From Alphaproteobacteria bacterium (GTDB lineage: Bacteria; Pseudomonadota; Alphaproteobacteria; Oceanibaculales; Oceanibaculaceae), in contig JAHJHR010000012.1 of the NCBI GenBank assembly GCA_018823745.1, forward strand, positions 558,001 through 622,000: a DNA stretch of 64,000 nucleotides, in the 5' to 3' direction. Position 1 is the first letter of the stretch, and each line of letters starts with the position of its first letter. A program made the position numbers and the translations under genes. The notes below the pieces were generated by a model that saw nothing but the letters and a program-made list of their open reading frames with translations, did not search any database and was not told the DNA's origin. Shown here piece by piece: positions 35,637 to 45,605 of this stretch.

Positions 35637-36995
35637 ATGATGAAGGGGTTTTGCAAGGGGCTCGCGAAAAGCGTCGGTGTTCTGGCGCTACTCGCCGCAC
35701 CATTGGCGCTGACGGCGTCGCCCGCTCACGCCGAAGTCTCGGGAGAGACGGCGTTTATTTTCAACACGTTCCTGTTTGTGATCTGCGGCGCGCTGGTCAT
35801 GTGGATGGCCGCCGGTTTCGCCATGCTGGAATCGGGCCTGGTGCGCTCGAAGAACACCGCGACGATCTGCCTGAAGAACATCTCGCTCTATTCCGTGGCC
35901 GGCATCATGTACTACCTGATCGGCTATAATCTGATGTACACGGATGTCACCGGCTGGATCGGCAGCTTCTCGCTGCTCTACAACACGTCGGATGCCGAGC
36001 TGGCGCTGCTGGGCGCCGATGAATCGACCGAGGCGCTGATTGCCGCCGTGGTCGAGAATGGCTATTCGGTGATGTCCGACTGGTTCTTCCAGATGGTCTT
36101 CGTCGCCACCGCCGCCTCGATCGTGTCGGGCACGCTGGCCGAACGCATCAAGTTCTGGCCGTTCATCATCTTCACCACGGTCCTGACTGCCATCATCTAC
36201 CCGATCCAGGGTGCCTGGACATGGGGCGGTGGCTGGCTGTCCGAAATGGGCTTCAGCGACTTTGCCGGTTCCACCATCGTCCATTCCGTGGGCGGCTGGG
36301 CGGCTCTGGTCGGTGCGATCATCCTGGGCGCGCGCAAGGGCAAGTACGGGGCCGATGGCCGCGTCACCCCGATGCCGGGTTCCAACCTGCCGCTGGCCAC
36401 GCTGGGCACCTTCGTACTGTGGTTCGGCTGGTTCGGCTTCAATGGCGGCTCGCAGCTGGCCCTGGGCTCGGCGCTTGACGCCTCGGCCATCGCCATCCTG
36501 TTCGCCAACACCAACCTCGCGGCCTGCGGCGGCGTGGTGGCGGCCTGCATGCTGACGCAGCTGATGTATGGCAAGATCGACCTGACCATGGCCCTGAACG
36601 GTGCCATTGGCGGGCTGGTCTCGATCACTGCCGGTCCCGATCTGACCAATCATTTCTGGTCGATCATCATCGGCGGTATCGGCGGCGTGCTGGTCGTGCT
36701 GGCGGTTCCGCTGCTCGACAAGCTGAAGATCGACGATGTCGTCGGCGCGATCCCGGCCCATCTGGTCTGCGGCATCTGGGGCACGCTGGCTGTCGGCATC
36801 TTCGGTGCCGGGTCGCTCGTTACCCAGGCCATCGGTGTCGTGGCCATCGGTGCCTTCATGATCGTCACCAGCGCGGTGCTCTGGCTGATCCTGAAATACA
36901 CCGTCGGAATCCGCGTCAGCGAGGAGGAAGAGGTGATGGGTCAGGACAAGGTCGAGCTGGGCATGGAGGCCTATCCGGAGTTCGGCCGCAACTAA
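35637..36995 (+). CDS. amtB: Ammonium transporter
   Basis: A 452-residue Amt-family channel in the inner membrane. An N-terminal signal-like segment ending in SPAHA is cleaved in related proteins, and 11 membrane helices follow. Typical features are the ALVMWMAAGFAMLESGL helix, the FFQMVFVATAASI segment, the FAGSTIVHSVGGWAALVGA helix with a pore histidine, and HLVCGIWGTLAVGIF with the second. Two start codons in tandem (35637, 35640) follow a GGAGG ribosome site. It forms an operon with glnK and ends at a strong hairpin. Confidence 0.96.
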   Translation: MMKGFCKGLAKSVGVLALLAAPLALTASPAHAEVSGETAFIFNTFLFVICGALVMWMAAGFAMLESGLVRSKNTATICLKNISLYSVAGIMYYLIGYNLMYTDVTGWIGSFSLLYNTSDAELALLGADESTEALIAAVVENGYSVMSDWFFQMVFVATAASIVSGTLAERIKFWPFIIFTTVLTAIIYPIQGAWTWGGGWLSEMGFSDFAGSTIVHSVGGWAALVGAIILGARKGKYGADGRVTPMPGSNLPLATLGTFVLWFGWFGFNGGSQLALGSALDASAIAILFANTNLAACGGVVAACMLTQLMYGKIDLTMALNGAIGGLVSITAGPDLTNHFWSIIIGGIGGVLVVLAVPLLDKLKIDDVVGAIPAHLVCGIWGTLAVGIFGAGSLVTQAIGVVAIGAFMIVTSAVLWLILKYTVGIRVSEEEEVMGQDKVELGMEAYPEFGRN

Positions 36996-37030
36996 GCAGC
37001 CGGTCTTTTCGACCCCGGTCTTCGGACCAA

Positions 37031-37064
37031 AGGAGGCCCGGGCAGGAAACTGCCCGGGCCTCCT
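37031..37064 (+). terminator. Terminator of the glnK-amtB operon
   Basis: AGGAGGCCCGGGCAG and CTGCCCGGGCCTCCT form a perfect 15-pair stem closed by a GAAA loop, 35 bases after the amtB stop. Only GCGTTT follows, so the T-run is weak but the stem is very stable. Confidence 0.75.
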
Positions 37065-37127
37065 GCGTTTGGTGCTGCCCGGCTACGCTTCATAAAGACT
37101 CTGAACGAATCGCTTTACCCTTCTGTA

Positions 37128-37155
37128 TTGTCTTTCTTTTTACTCTGGCTATAGT
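37128..37155 (+). promoter_or_regulatory. Promoter of the aminotransferase-ftsK-lolA group
   Basis: TTGTCT (37128-37133) and TATAGT (37150-37155) are separated by 16 bases, a good sigma-70-type match about 58 bases before the aminotransferase start. Two GANTC sites (37097-37101 and 37107-37111) lie 17-31 bases upstream of the -35. Confidence 0.55.
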
Positions 37156-37213
37156 GAGGGAATGGGGCGAGCGGGTGGTCCGTGCGCCCATTTGTCATTC
37201 TGCCAGGCATCGC

Positions 37214-38419
37214 ATGTTCAACGACCGGCTCGACCCGCTCGCCGATTATCCGTTCCGCAAGCTCAGCACCTTGCTGGATCCGATCCAGCCGGTCAGCAAT
37301 GATGCGCCGCTGATGCTGTCCGTGGGTGAGCCGCAGAACCAGCCGCCGGCCTTCATCAAGGATGTGCTCAGCGAGAATGCGCATCTGTGGAACAAATACC
37401 CGCCATCGCTGGCCACGCCGGCCTACCGGCAGGCGGTCGCCGACTGGCTGACGATGCGCTACAAGCTGCCCGCCGGCTTCGTCGATCCTGACCGCAACAT
37501 CGTTCCCGTGCCAGGCACGCGCGAACCGCTGTTCATGCTGGCGCTGGTGGCCATCCCGGCGGCCAAGGGCGGCGGAAAGCCGGTGGTGCTGATGCCCAGC
37601 CCCTCCTATCACGTCTATCGCGGGGCGGCGATGGCCGCCAATGCGGAGAGTGTCTATCTGCCGGCGACCGCCGAGAGCAATTTCCTGCCCGATCCGGCGA
37701 CGGTGTCGAAGGAGGTGCTGGACCGCACCGCCCTCTGCTATCTCTGCACGCCGTCCAATCCACAGGGCACGATGGGCGATCTCGCCTATCTGAAAAGCTG
37801 GATCAAGCTGGCCCGCGAGCATGATTTCGTGCTGGCGGTCGATGAATGCTACGCCGAGATCTACGACGTCGTGCCGCCCTCCGGCGCGCTGGAGGCTTGT
37901 GCCGCGCTGGGCGACGGGCCCTATGGCACGCCAATGGACAATGTCGTGGTGTTCCATTCGCTGTCCAAGCGCTCCTCCGCGCCGGGCCTGCGCGCCGGCT
38001 TCATGGCCGGCGACGCCCGCGTTATGGCGCGCTATGCCGAGCTGATCGGCTATGCCTGCACGCCGATGCCGCTGCCCATCGTTGCCGCCGCCACCGCCGT
38101 CTGGCGCGACGAGGAGCATGTGGTGGCGAACCAGAAGATGTATCGCGGCAATTTCGACATTGCGAGCCGGCTGCTGACCGGCAAGGCCGGCTATTTCCGG
38201 CCGCAGGCGGGGTTCTTCCTGTGGCTTGATGTCGGCGATGGCGAGGCGACCTGCGCCCGGCTGTGGAAGGAGGCGGCAATCCGCACCATCCCAGGCGCCT
38301 ATATGGCCGTACCGGACGCCCAGGGCGTCAATCCCGGCGCGCCCTATGTCCGGGTCGCCCTGGTCTATGACAATGACGTGATGGAGGATGCGCTGGCCCG
38401 GTTGGCCCGCGCCCTGTGA
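37214..38419 (+). CDS. Class I/II PLP-dependent aminotransferase, DapC-like
   Basis: A 401-residue fold-type I aminotransferase. The PLP lysine is in [17 protein letters not shown] (about residue 255), the phosphate-binding glycine region in [14 protein letters not shown], and the cofactor aspartate in [11 protein letters not shown]. It resembles succinyldiaminopimelate aminotransferases (DapC), which would place it in lysine and peptidoglycan precursor synthesis; other amino-acid substrates cannot be excluded. The ATG at 37214 is the best start. ftsK begins 23 bases downstream, so the two are likely co-transcribed. Confidence 0.85.
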   Translation: MFNDRLDPLADYPFRKLSTLLDPIQPVSNDAPLMLSVGEPQNQPPAFIKDVLSENAHLWNKYPPSLATPAYRQAVADWLTMRYKLPAGFVDPDRNIVPVPGTREPLFMLALVAIPAAKGGGKPVVLMPSPSYHVYRGAAMAANAESVYLPATAESNFLPDPATVSKEVLDRTALCYLCTPSNPQGTMGDLAYLKSWIKLAREHDFVLAVDECYAEIYDVVPPSGALEACAALGDGPYGTPMDNVVVFHSLSKRSSAPGLRAGFMAGDARVMARYAELIGYACTPMPLPIVAAATAVWRDEEHVVANQKMYRGNFDIASRLLTGKAGYFRPQAGFFLWLDVGDGEATCARLWKEAAIRTIPGAYMAVPDAQGVNPGAPYVRVALVYDNDVMEDALARLARAL

Positions 38420-38442
38420 CGGCGACGAGACGAGGAGGGGGC

Positions 38443-40905
38443 ATGGCGACCACCGGCAGGGCAAGCATCGGCAGCAGCGCCAATCGCAGCGTTCTTTTTC
38501 CGCCCGGTTTCGGCGCATTCGTCCGGCGCCGGCTGCGCGAGGCGGCGGGCATTGCCCTGATCGCCCTGGCGCTGGCGCTTGTCGTTGCCCTGCTCGGCTA
38601 TCAGCCGGGCGATCCCTCGCTGAACACGGCGACCACCGGTCCGGTGCAGAATCTGCTTGGCCTGCCGGGCGCGCTGACCGCAGATCTGCTGTTGCAGACG
38701 CTGGGGTTGGGCAGCGGTCTGATGGCGCTGGTCATTGCCGCCTGGGGCTATCGCCTGGCCGCTGGCCGGGGGCTGGCCAATGCCTGGCTGCGCGCCGCCC
38801 TGCTGCCCTTCGGACTGCTGGCGGGCGCCGTGGCGCTGGCCACCGTCACACCGCCTCTGGGCTGGCCGCTGGTCAGCGGGTTGGGCGGTTTTACCGGCAC
38901 GCTGATGCTGGCCAAGATCAGTGCCTTCCTGCCGATGCTGGGGGCCAGCGTGTCGCTGGCGCTGGTCGGGCTGGTTGCCGCCTTCATCGCCACCATCGTG
39001 CTGATCTATGTGCTGGGCTTCTCGCTGCGTGAATGGTGGGTCCTGCTGCGCAATACCGCCCGGATGATCTGGGCCGGCGGGCGGCTGACCTACCGGGCCG
39101 CTGCCGCTGGCGGCCAGATTGGCGGCGCCGCGGCAAAAGCCGGTTTTGACATGGCGACGCGCGGCGTCCGACAGGAGCCGAGCCTGGCCGGCCGGCCGCT
39201 GTCGCGCGACCGGCTGTCCGCCCGCGACGATGATGAAGACGAGGATGCCGGGGACGAGGCACCGGTCGCACGCTCCAGCCTGCGCGCGCCGCGCATCGAG
39301 GTGCCGCAGGAGCGTGCCGCCGCCCGGCCGGAACCGAAAGTCGAGCGCAAATCCGCGAAACCGCCGGTCAAGCAGACCAGCCTGGATCTTGCCCCGGATG
39401 GCGAATACCAGCTTCCCTCGGTCGATCTGCTGGAGCCGGCAAAGCCAGGCCGTCGCATCGGCCCCGACCAGGACGCGCTGGAGGCCAATGCCCGGCTGCT
39501 GGAAACCGTGCTGTCTGATTTCGGCGTGAAGGGCGAGATCGTGAAGATCCGCCCCGGCCCGGTCGTCACCTTGTACGAGCTGGAGCCGGCACCGGGCACG
39601 AAATCCTCGCGAGTCATCGGCCTGTCGGACGATATTGCGCGCTCGATGAGTGCTGTGTCGGTGCGCGTGGCCGTGGTGCCGGGGCGCAGCGTCATCGGCA
39701 TCGAGCTGCCGAACCAGAACCGCGAAACCGTGCTGCTGCGCGAGACCTTCGAGGCGGAGAGCTATGACCGCAGCGCCGCCAAGCTGCCGCTGGCGCTGGG
39801 CAAGGATATCGGCGGCGTGCCGGTGATTGCCGATCTGGCCCGGATGCCGCATCTGCTGGTCGCGGGCACCACCGGCTCCGGCAAGTCGGTCGCCATTAAC
39901 GCGATGATCCTGTCGCTGCTCTACAAGCTGCCTCCGGAGCGCTGCCGTTTCATCATGATCGACCCGAAGATGCTGGAACTGTCGATCTATGACGGCATCC
40001 CGCATCTGCTGGCGCCGGTCGTCACCGACCCGTCCAAGGCGGTGGTGGCGCTGAAATGGACCGTGCGTGAGATGGAGAACCGCTATCGCGGCATGTCCAA
40101 GCTCGGGGTGCGCAACATCGACGGCTACAATCTCCGCCTCGCGGAGGCGCGCAAGAAGGGCGAGGTGCTGAAGCGCCGTGTCCAGACTGGCTTCGACGGC
40201 GAGACCGGCAAGCCGGTCTTCGAGGACGAGCCGCTGGATCTGGAGCCGCTGCCCTATATCGTCGTGGTGGTCGACGAGATGGCCGATCTGATGCTGGTCG
40301 CCGGCAAGGATATCGAGGCGGCGATCCAGCGCCTGGCGCAGATGGCGCGCGCGGCGGGCATCCATATCATCATGGCGACGCAGCGCCCGTCGGTCGACGT
40401 CATCACCGGCACGATCAAGGCGAATTTCCCGACCCGGATCAGCTTCCAGGTCACCTCCAAGATCGACAGCCGCACTATCCTGGGCGAGGGCGGCGCGGAA
40501 ACCCTGCTGGGCCAGGGCGACATGCTCTACATGGCCGGCGGCGGCCGCCTGACGCGCGTGCACGGGCCGTTCGTCAGCGATCTGGAGGTCGAGGATGTGG
40601 TGCGCCATCTGAAGGCGCAGGGCGTGCCCGACTATATCGAATCGGTCACCGAGGATGAGGATCTCACCGGCGAGATGGCCGGCATGGGCGGCAGCGATGA
40701 CGGCGAGCGTGACGAGCTGTTCGACAAGGCGGTCGAGCTGGTATCGCGCGAACGCAAATGCTCGACCAGCTTCATCCAGCGCTATCTGCAGATCGGCTAT
40801 AACCGCGCCGCGCGACTGGTTGAGCGGATGGAGGCCGAGGGCATGGTTTCCAAGGCCAACCATGTCGGCAAGCGCGAGGTCCTGCTGCGCGACCCCGATG
40901 AATAA
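38443..40905 (+). CDS. ftsK: Cell-division DNA translocase FtsK
   Basis: An 820-residue septal DNA pump that clears chromosome termini from the closing septum. Four membrane helices occupy about 30-200. A charged linker (about 210-330) follows, then the RecA-like motor with Walker A GTTGSGKS (about 474) and Walker [12 protein letters not shown], and the gamma winged helix at the C-terminus ([23 protein letters not shown]) that reads oriented KOPS sequences. The ATG at 38443 has a GAGGAGGGGG ribosome site. The linker is short relative to E. coli FtsK, as usual in this class. lolA follows. Confidence 0.97.
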   Translation: MATTGRASIGSSANRSVLFPPGFGAFVRRRLREAAGIALIALALALVVALLGYQPGDPSLNTATTGPVQNLLGLPGALTADLLLQTLGLGSGLMALVIAAWGYRLAAGRGLANAWLRAALLPFGLLAGAVALATVTPPLGWPLVSGLGGFTGTLMLAKISAFLPMLGASVSLALVGLVAAFIATIVLIYVLGFSLREWWVLLRNTARMIWAGGRLTYRAAAAGGQIGGAAAKAGFDMATRGVRQEPSLAGRPLSRDRLSARDDDEDEDAGDEAPVARSSLRAPRIEVPQERAAARPEPKVERKSAKPPVKQTSLDLAPDGEYQLPSVDLLEPAKPGRRIGPDQDALEANARLLETVLSDFGVKGEIVKIRPGPVVTLYELEPAPGTKSSRVIGLSDDIARSMSAVSVRVAVVPGRSVIGIELPNQNRETVLLRETFEAESYDRSAAKLPLALGKDIGGVPVIADLARMPHLLVAGTTGSGKSVAINAMILSLLYKLPPERCRFIMIDPKMLELSIYDGIPHLLAPVVTDPSKAVVALKWTVREMENRYRGMSKLGVRNIDGYNLRLAEARKKGEVLKRRVQTGFDGETGKPVFEDEPLDLEPLPYIVVVVDEMADLMLVAGKDIEAAIQRLAQMARAAGIHIIMATQRPSVDVITGTIKANFPTRISFQVTSKIDSRTILGEGGAETLLGQGDMLYMAGGGRLTRVHGPFVSDLEVEDVVRHLKAQGVPDYIESVTEDEDLTGEMAGMGGSDDGERDELFDKAVELVSRERKCSTSFIQRYLQIGYNRAARLVERMEAEGMVSKANHVGKREVLLRDPDE

Positions 40906-41008
40906 AATGCGGGTGCTGTCTCCGGCGGCAGAGACCGCTTCGCGGCGTTTTAGCGGCATTCCGGGGGCAGCGCTTGCGGCGGTGCGCCGGCCTGCCTATT
41001 TCCAGTCC

Positions 41009-41683
41009 ATGCGAAAGATCCCCCTCCTCGCAGCCCTGGTCGCCGGTGTCCTTGGCCTGCCTGCTTTGTCCCCCTCCGCGAGCATGGCTGCGGAGCCGGC
41101 GACCCCTTCTGCCACCCTCATCGCCGCTGTCGATCTGAAAGCCTCGGATCGTGAGCTGGTCCAGCGGGTGGAAGACTATCTGAACAACATCAAGACCATG
41201 CAGGCGGATTTCCTGCAGATCGCCTCGACGGGCCAGACCGCGAATGGCACGCTCTACCTGTCGCGCCCCGGCAAGATCCGGGTGCAGTACAGCGAACCGG
41301 AGCCGGCCTATCTGATGGCGAATGGTACGATGATGGTTTATTTCGAGGAAACCCTGAAACAGGAAAGCTTTGTGCCGGTCAGCGCGACGCCGGTTGCCTT
41401 CCTCCTGGCCGATACGATCCGGCTGTCGGGCGATGTGACGGTGACCGACATCACGCACCGCGACAATGTCATCCGGGTCAATCTTGTGCAGACCAAGGAT
41501 CGCGAGGCCGGCTCCCTGTCGCTGGTATTCTCCGACGTGCCGCTGGAATTGCGGCAATGGACGGTGACCGATCAGCAGGGCATCCAGACCCGCATCTCGC
41601 TGAACGACACCCGCTATGGCGGGCGCATCGATCCCGAGCTTTTCCGCCACGATCAGGCGAAAATCGACTCCCCCCGCAATTAG
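41009..41683 (+). CDS. lolA: Outer-membrane lipoprotein carrier protein LolA
   Basis: A 224-residue periplasmic chaperone that carries lipoproteins from LolCDE to the outer membrane. It has a signal peptide (MRKIPLLAALVAGVLGLPAL, cleavage near SMA-AEP) and the LolA core with LNNIKTMQADFLQI, NGTLYLSRPGKIRVQY and LNDTRYGGRIDPELF. The start at 41009 gives a clean signal peptide but lacks a ribosome site; an in-frame ATG at 40898 or 40907, overlapping the ftsK stop, would add about 35 residues and may matter for coupled translation. Its stop overlaps that of the convergent sterol desaturase-family gene. Confidence 0.92.
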   Translation: MRKIPLLAALVAGVLGLPALSPSASMAAEPATPSATLIAAVDLKASDRELVQRVEDYLNNIKTMQADFLQIASTGQTANGTLYLSRPGKIRVQYSEPEPAYLMANGTMMVYFEETLKQESFVPVSATPVAFLLADTIRLSGDVTVTDITHRDNVIRVNLVQTKDREAGSLSLVFSDVPLELRQWTVTDQQGIQTRISLNDTRYGGRIDPELFRHDQAKIDSPRN

Positions 41684-42456
41684 GGTCTTGTCCTGAAGGG
41701 GCGCATCAGCAGCGCCCGGATATCATCGTCCCGTCCTACCCCTTCCAATCCGATGGGCAGGTCCGGGGTGCGTCTGGTCGCACTGCGGGAACCAAACAGC
41801 CTGTCCCACAGGCTGAGGATGGTGGCGTAGTTCGAATCGGTGTTGCGGCGCACCGCATGGTGATGCACCCAGTGGATCGAGGGTGTGACCACCAGCCGGG
41901 CCAGGAATTTTTCCAGCCCGGCCGGCAGGCGCAGATTCGAATGGTGGAAGACCGAGGCCATCAGCACCAGCGCCTCGAAGACCAGCACCGAGGCCAGCGG
42001 AATATCCAGCAGGATGATGACCAGCGCCCGGAACCCGGCCGACAGCAGCACCTCGCCGAAATGAAACCGCAGGGCGGAGCTGGCATCGAGAAACCGGTCC
42101 AGGTGATGCACCTCATGGAAGCGCCAGAGCAACGGCAGCTCGTGATTGGCCCGGTGCCACCAGTAGATCAGGAAATCCAGCAGCAGCAGGTCCAGCAGCA
42201 GGAACCAGCCGCCCTGCCATTCTGGCATCCGCCAGCCCAGCGTGTGCTGGCTGGCCCAGAGCGAGACCGGAATCACCAGCAGCGGCGACAGCACCGCATT
42301 CAGCAGCCACAGCCCACCATTGCGTCCCAGACGGGCCAGGCCTTTTGCCTCGGCCGGCACCACAGCCATCGGACGCAGGCGTTCAGCCAGCAGGAACAGG
42401 GCGATCCAGACCCCGACCGCGAGCGTCTTGTAGGCAAGCAGTGTCTCGATGGTCAA
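41680..42456 (-). CDS. Sterol desaturase / fatty acid hydroxylase superfamily protein
   Basis: A roughly 258-residue membrane di-iron protein. The histidine boxes HRANH, HEVHH, HHSN and HWVHHHAV (about 105-215) coordinate two irons, and four to five hydrophobic segments surround them. The family hydroxylates or desaturates lipids; the substrate here is unknown. The start is uncertain. A TTG at 42456 with an AGGGGA ribosome site gives a start like MTIETLLAYKTL and is preferred, because the ATG at 42528 overlaps the divergent amidotransferase start. The 3' end overlaps the lolA stop. Confidence 0.85.
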   Translation of the reverse strand: MTIETLLAYKTLAVGVWIALFLLAERLRPMAVVPAEAKGLARLGRNGGLWLLNAVLSPLLVIPVSLWASQHTLGWRMPEWQGGWFLLLDLLLLDFLIYWWHRANHELPLLWRFHEVHHLDRFLDASSALRFHFGEVLLSAGFRALVIILLDIPLASVLVFEALVLMASVFHHSNLRLPAGLEKFLARLVVTPSIHWVHHHAVRRNTDSNYATILSLWDRLFGSRSATRRTPDLPIGLEGVGRDDDIRALLMRPFRTRP

Positions 42457-42526
42457 ACCCGTGTATCCCCTGCAATGCGCCTGCACCCCTTGCCCTGCGG
42501 CGCCGGGAATGCTAGCAGAATCGGTC

Positions 42527-43309
42527 ATGATGAAGACTAATATAGTGCCCCTGATCGGCGTGACCGCCTGCCGCAAGCAGCCCGGCGACCATCCGCTGCA
42601 TTCGGTGTCGGAAAAATATATCACCTGCGTGTCCGATGCGGCGGGCGGCCTGCCCGTGCTGATCCCGGCGCTGGCCGAAAGGCTGGACCTGCCGACGCTG
42701 GTCGAGCGGCTGGACGGGTTGATGCTGACCGGCAGCCCGTCGAATGTCGAACCGCATCATTATGGCCGCCCGGACCTTGATGCGGGCGATGATTGCGATG
42801 CCGGGCGCGATTCAACGACCCTGCCGCTGATCCGCGCCGCCATTGCCGCCGGCGTGCCGGTTTTCGGCATCTGCCGCGGCATCCAGGAGCTGAATGTCGC
42901 GCTGGGCGGCAGCCTGCACCAGAAAATCCAGGAAATTCCCGGCAAGTTCGACCATCGCATGCGACGCGATGTCGATTTCGACGCGAAATACCGCCCGGCC
43001 CATCCGATTGCGATCACGCCCGGCGGGGTGCTGCACGGGCTGCTCGGCGTCGAGAGCGCGCTGGTGAATTCACTGCATGCCCAGGGCATCGACCGGCTGG
43101 CGCCGGGGCTGACTGTCGAGGCGGTGGCGCCGGACGGCATCGTTGAATCGGTCAGCGTCACGGAGGCCAAGGCCTTCGCTTTGGCCGTGCAATGGCACCC
43201 GGAATGGCCAAACCTGGAGGAGCCTGTCTCCAAGGCGTTGTTCGCCGGTTTCGGTGCGGCCTGCCGGGCGCGGGCGGCGGCCCGTCTTGCCGCCCAGGTT
43301 GCGGCCTGA
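42527..43309 (+). CDS. puuD: Class I glutamine amidotransferase-like gamma-Glu-GABA hydrolase
   Basis: A 260-residue class I amidotransferase-fold protein. The nucleophile is in FGICRGIQELNVALGGSLHQ (about residue 112), and the His-Glu pair of the triad is in QWHPEWP near the C-terminus. The LMLTGSPSNVEPHHYG motif is typical of PuuD, which hydrolyses gamma-glutamyl-GABA in putrescine breakdown. No other puu gene is nearby, so the specific substrate is provisional. Start codons at 42527 and 42530 are both possible. A flavin reductase begins three bases after its stop. Confidence 0.85.
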   Translation: MMKTNIVPLIGVTACRKQPGDHPLHSVSEKYITCVSDAAGGLPVLIPALAERLDLPTLVERLDGLMLTGSPSNVEPHHYGRPDLDAGDDCDAGRDSTTLPLIRAAIAAGVPVFGICRGIQELNVALGGSLHQKIQEIPGKFDHRMRRDVDFDAKYRPAHPIAITPGGVLHGLLGVESALVNSLHAQGIDRLAPGLTVEAVAPDGIVESVSVTEAKAFALAVQWHPEWPNLEEPVSKALFAGFGAACRARAAARLAAQVAA

Positions 43310-43312
43310 CCC

Positions 43313-44056
43313 GTGGCTGAGTCGATACCGGAACAAAAGCTGACCTGCCCCGTCCTGATCGTCGAGCCGCTGGCCCGCGCGACACGGCGCGTCCGGCTGG
43401 ATCTGGCCGGCCTAACCTTCGATTTCCGGCCTGGCCAGTATGCGTCGCTGGGCTTCCCCGAACAGGCGCCGCGCGATTTCTCCATCGCCAGCCCGCCCGG
43501 CCAGCCCCATCTGGATTTCCATATCCGGCAGGTGGAAGGCGGGACGGCCAGCGCCTTTGTGCAGCGAGAGCTGCGTCCCGGCGACATTGTCACCCTGACC
43601 GGCCCCTATGGCGATTGCTACTGGCGGCGCGCCCATACCGGCCCGATGCTGTGCATCGCCGGCGGCACCGGCCTGGCGCCGATGGCGGCCATGGTGGAGG
43701 CGGCGCTGGCTTCCGGCCATCAGGGCGATATCCATGTCTATGCCGGTTTCCAGGACGAGCCGGATCTGTATTACGAAAAGCGCTTCACGACGCTGCGCGG
43801 CATGCACCCCAATCTGTCGGTGGTCTATGCGCTGTCGTCGCCTTCCGGCATGACGACGCGCCGTACCGGATTCATCCATCAGGTGGCGGCTGCCGATTTC
43901 GCGGATTTCACCGGTTGCAAAGCCTATCTTGCGGGCGCGCCTCCCATGGTGGAAGCTGCGACCGCCATGCTTGTGGCGCGCGGCGTGCCGCGTGGCGATA
44001 TCCATGCCGATGCCTATTTCAGCAAAGCCGAGCGCCAGCGCCTCGGCCTCGCCTGA
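43313..44056 (+). CDS. FAD/NAD(P)-binding oxidoreductase without 2Fe-2S domain
   Basis: A 247-residue ferredoxin-reductase-type module: FAD-binding RDFSIASPP (about 54-62), the pyrophosphate GPYGDCYW, and NAD(P)-binding AGGTGLAPMAAM (about 121). The plant-type 2Fe-2S domain that usually accompanies this module in ring-hydroxylating oxygenase reductases is missing, so it must pass electrons to a separate partner. The start is a GTG three bases after the amidotransferase stop. The partner protein is not identifiable in the window; the diiron sterol desaturase-like protein nearby is a speculative possibility. Confidence 0.83.
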   Translation: MAESIPEQKLTCPVLIVEPLARATRRVRLDLAGLTFDFRPGQYASLGFPEQAPRDFSIASPPGQPHLDFHIRQVEGGTASAFVQRELRPGDIVTLTGPYGDCYWRRAHTGPMLCIAGGTGLAPMAAMVEAALASGHQGDIHVYAGFQDEPDLYYEKRFTTLRGMHPNLSVVYALSSPSGMTTRRTGFIHQVAAADFADFTGCKAYLAGAPPMVEAATAMLVARGVPRGDIHADAYFSKAERQRLGLA

Positions 44057-44092
44057 GCCCCATCTGACGGTCCCTATCGTGAGGAACTTCCA

Positions 44093-44803
44093 ATGACCTA
44101 CGTGATCCCCGCCCCGGCCCAGATCAGCATTCCCGTCGCCGGCGGAGAGGGCGAATTCCCGGTCCGCCGCATCTATTGCGTCGGCCGCAACTACGCTGCC
44201 CATGCCCGCGAGATGGGCCATGATCCAGATCGCGAGCCGCCCTTTTTCTTCGCCAAGCCGGCCGACGCCATCGTGCTGTGCGAAAAGGGCGCCAATGGCG
44301 ATACACCGGCGGTTGCCCCCTATCCGCTGGCGACCAAGGATCTGCATCACGAGATCGAGCTGGTGGTGGCGCTGGGCAAGGGCGGGGTGAACATTCCGGC
44401 CGAAAAGGCGCTGGAGCATGTCTATGGCTATGCCGTCGGCATCGACCTGACCCGCCGCGACATCCAGGCCGAGGCGAAGAAGCTGGCGCGCCCCTGGGAC
44501 ATGGCCAAGGGCTTCGACCATTCCGCCCCCTGCGGCCATATCGTGCCGGCCTCGAAGATCGGCCATCCGACCACCGGCCGCATTCAGGTTTCCGTGAATG
44601 GCGCTGTAAAGCAGGATGCCGATATCTCGGCAATGATCTGGAATGTGCCGGACACCATCGCCTATCTCTCCACTCTGGTAGAGCTGTTCCCCGGCGACCT
44701 GATCTATAGCGGCACGCCGGAAGGCGTCGGCCCGGTCGCCAAGGGCGAGGTGATGGAAGGCAGCGTCGAGGGCGTTGGCAGCATCATCGTGAAAATGGGC
44801 TGA
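44093..44803 (+). CDS. Fumarylacetoacetate hydrolase family protein
   Basis: A 236-residue FAH-fold enzyme. The metal-binding acids are in HHEIELVVALG (about 85) and GYAVGIDLTRRD (about 115), preceded by CVGRNYAAHAREMGHDP. It is most like the short FAHD1/fumarylpyruvate hydrolase group, which cleaves C-C bonds in oxaloacetate, acylpyruvates or fumarylpyruvate. A precise substrate is not assignable. The xth gene begins four bases after its stop. Confidence 0.88.
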   Translation: MTYVIPAPAQISIPVAGGEGEFPVRRIYCVGRNYAAHAREMGHDPDREPPFFFAKPADAIVLCEKGANGDTPAVAPYPLATKDLHHEIELVVALGKGGVNIPAEKALEHVYGYAVGIDLTRRDIQAEAKKLARPWDMAKGFDHSAPCGHIVPASKIGHPTTGRIQVSVNGAVKQDADISAMIWNVPDTIAYLSTLVELFPGDLIYSGTPEGVGPVAKGEVMEGSVEGVGSIIVKMG

Positions 44804-44807
44804 TCTG

Positions 44808-45602
44808 ATGCCGTTGCGTATTGCCACCTGGAACATCAATTCCGTCCGCCTGCGCCTGCCGCTGCTGCTGAAGCTGATGGCGGAGCACCAGCCCGATGTT
44901 GTCTGCCTGCAGGAGATCAAGGCAGAGAACGGGGTGTTTCCCGGCGAGGCGATCGCGGCGGCCGGCTATGAGCATCAGGCGGTGGCCGGGATGAAGGGCT
45001 ATAACGGCGTCGCGATCCTGTCGCGCCGCCCCTTCGCCTTCGCCGGCCCCCGCCACTGGTGCGACAAGGAGGATTGCCGCCACGTCTCCGTCACGCTGGA
45101 AGACGGGGTCGAGCTGCATAATTTCTACATTCCTGCCGGCGGCGATATCCCCGACCCGGCGATGAATGTGAAATTTGCCCATAAGCTGCAGTTCCTGCAG
45201 GAAATCACCGCCTGGTTCGGCGCCATGAAGGGCGATGGGATCAAGCGCATCCTGGTCGGCGATCTGAACATCGCGCCGCTGGAGCATGATGTCTGGTCGC
45301 ACAAGCAGCTGCTGGACGTGGTCAGCCATACACCCATCGAGGTTGAGCATATGGCGAAGCTGCAATCGACCCTGGACTGGGTCGATGCGGTTCGTCATTT
45401 CGTTCCCGAAACGGAAAAGCTGTATTCCTGGTGGAGCTACCGGGCGAAGGATTGGGAGGCGTCCGACCGGGGTCGCCGTCTCGACCATATCTGGGTGACG
45501 CCCGACCTGAAGCCGGCCCTGCGGGACTGGCAGATCCTGAAACCGGTCCGGGGCTGGGAAAAAGCCTCCGACCATGTGCCCGTGCTGGTCGATCTGGCCT
45601 GA
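44808..45602 (+). CDS. xth: Exodeoxyribonuclease III
   Basis: A 264-residue AP endonuclease/3'-exonuclease for base-excision repair. All the family motifs are present: TWNINSVR, CLQEIKAE with the metal glutamate, GDLNIAP, RRLDHIWVT and SDHVPVLVDL with the catalytic histidine. It is tightly packed between the FAH-family gene (4 bases) and the small membrane protein (3 bases), so all three are probably expressed together. Confidence 0.95.
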   Translation: MPLRIATWNINSVRLRLPLLLKLMAEHQPDVVCLQEIKAENGVFPGEAIAAAGYEHQAVAGMKGYNGVAILSRRPFAFAGPRHWCDKEDCRHVSVTLEDGVELHNFYIPAGGDIPDPAMNVKFAHKLQFLQEITAWFGAMKGDGIKRILVGDLNIAPLEHDVWSHKQLLDVVSHTPIEVEHMAKLQSTLDWVDAVRHFVPETEKLYSWWSYRAKDWEASDRGRRLDHIWVTPDLKPALRDWQILKPVRGWEKASDHVPVLVDLA

Positions 45603-45605
45603 GGC

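Noticed and set aside
38365..40959. 864-codon frame opposite ftsK
   Set aside because: Antisense shadow of ftsK; composition unlike a folded protein.
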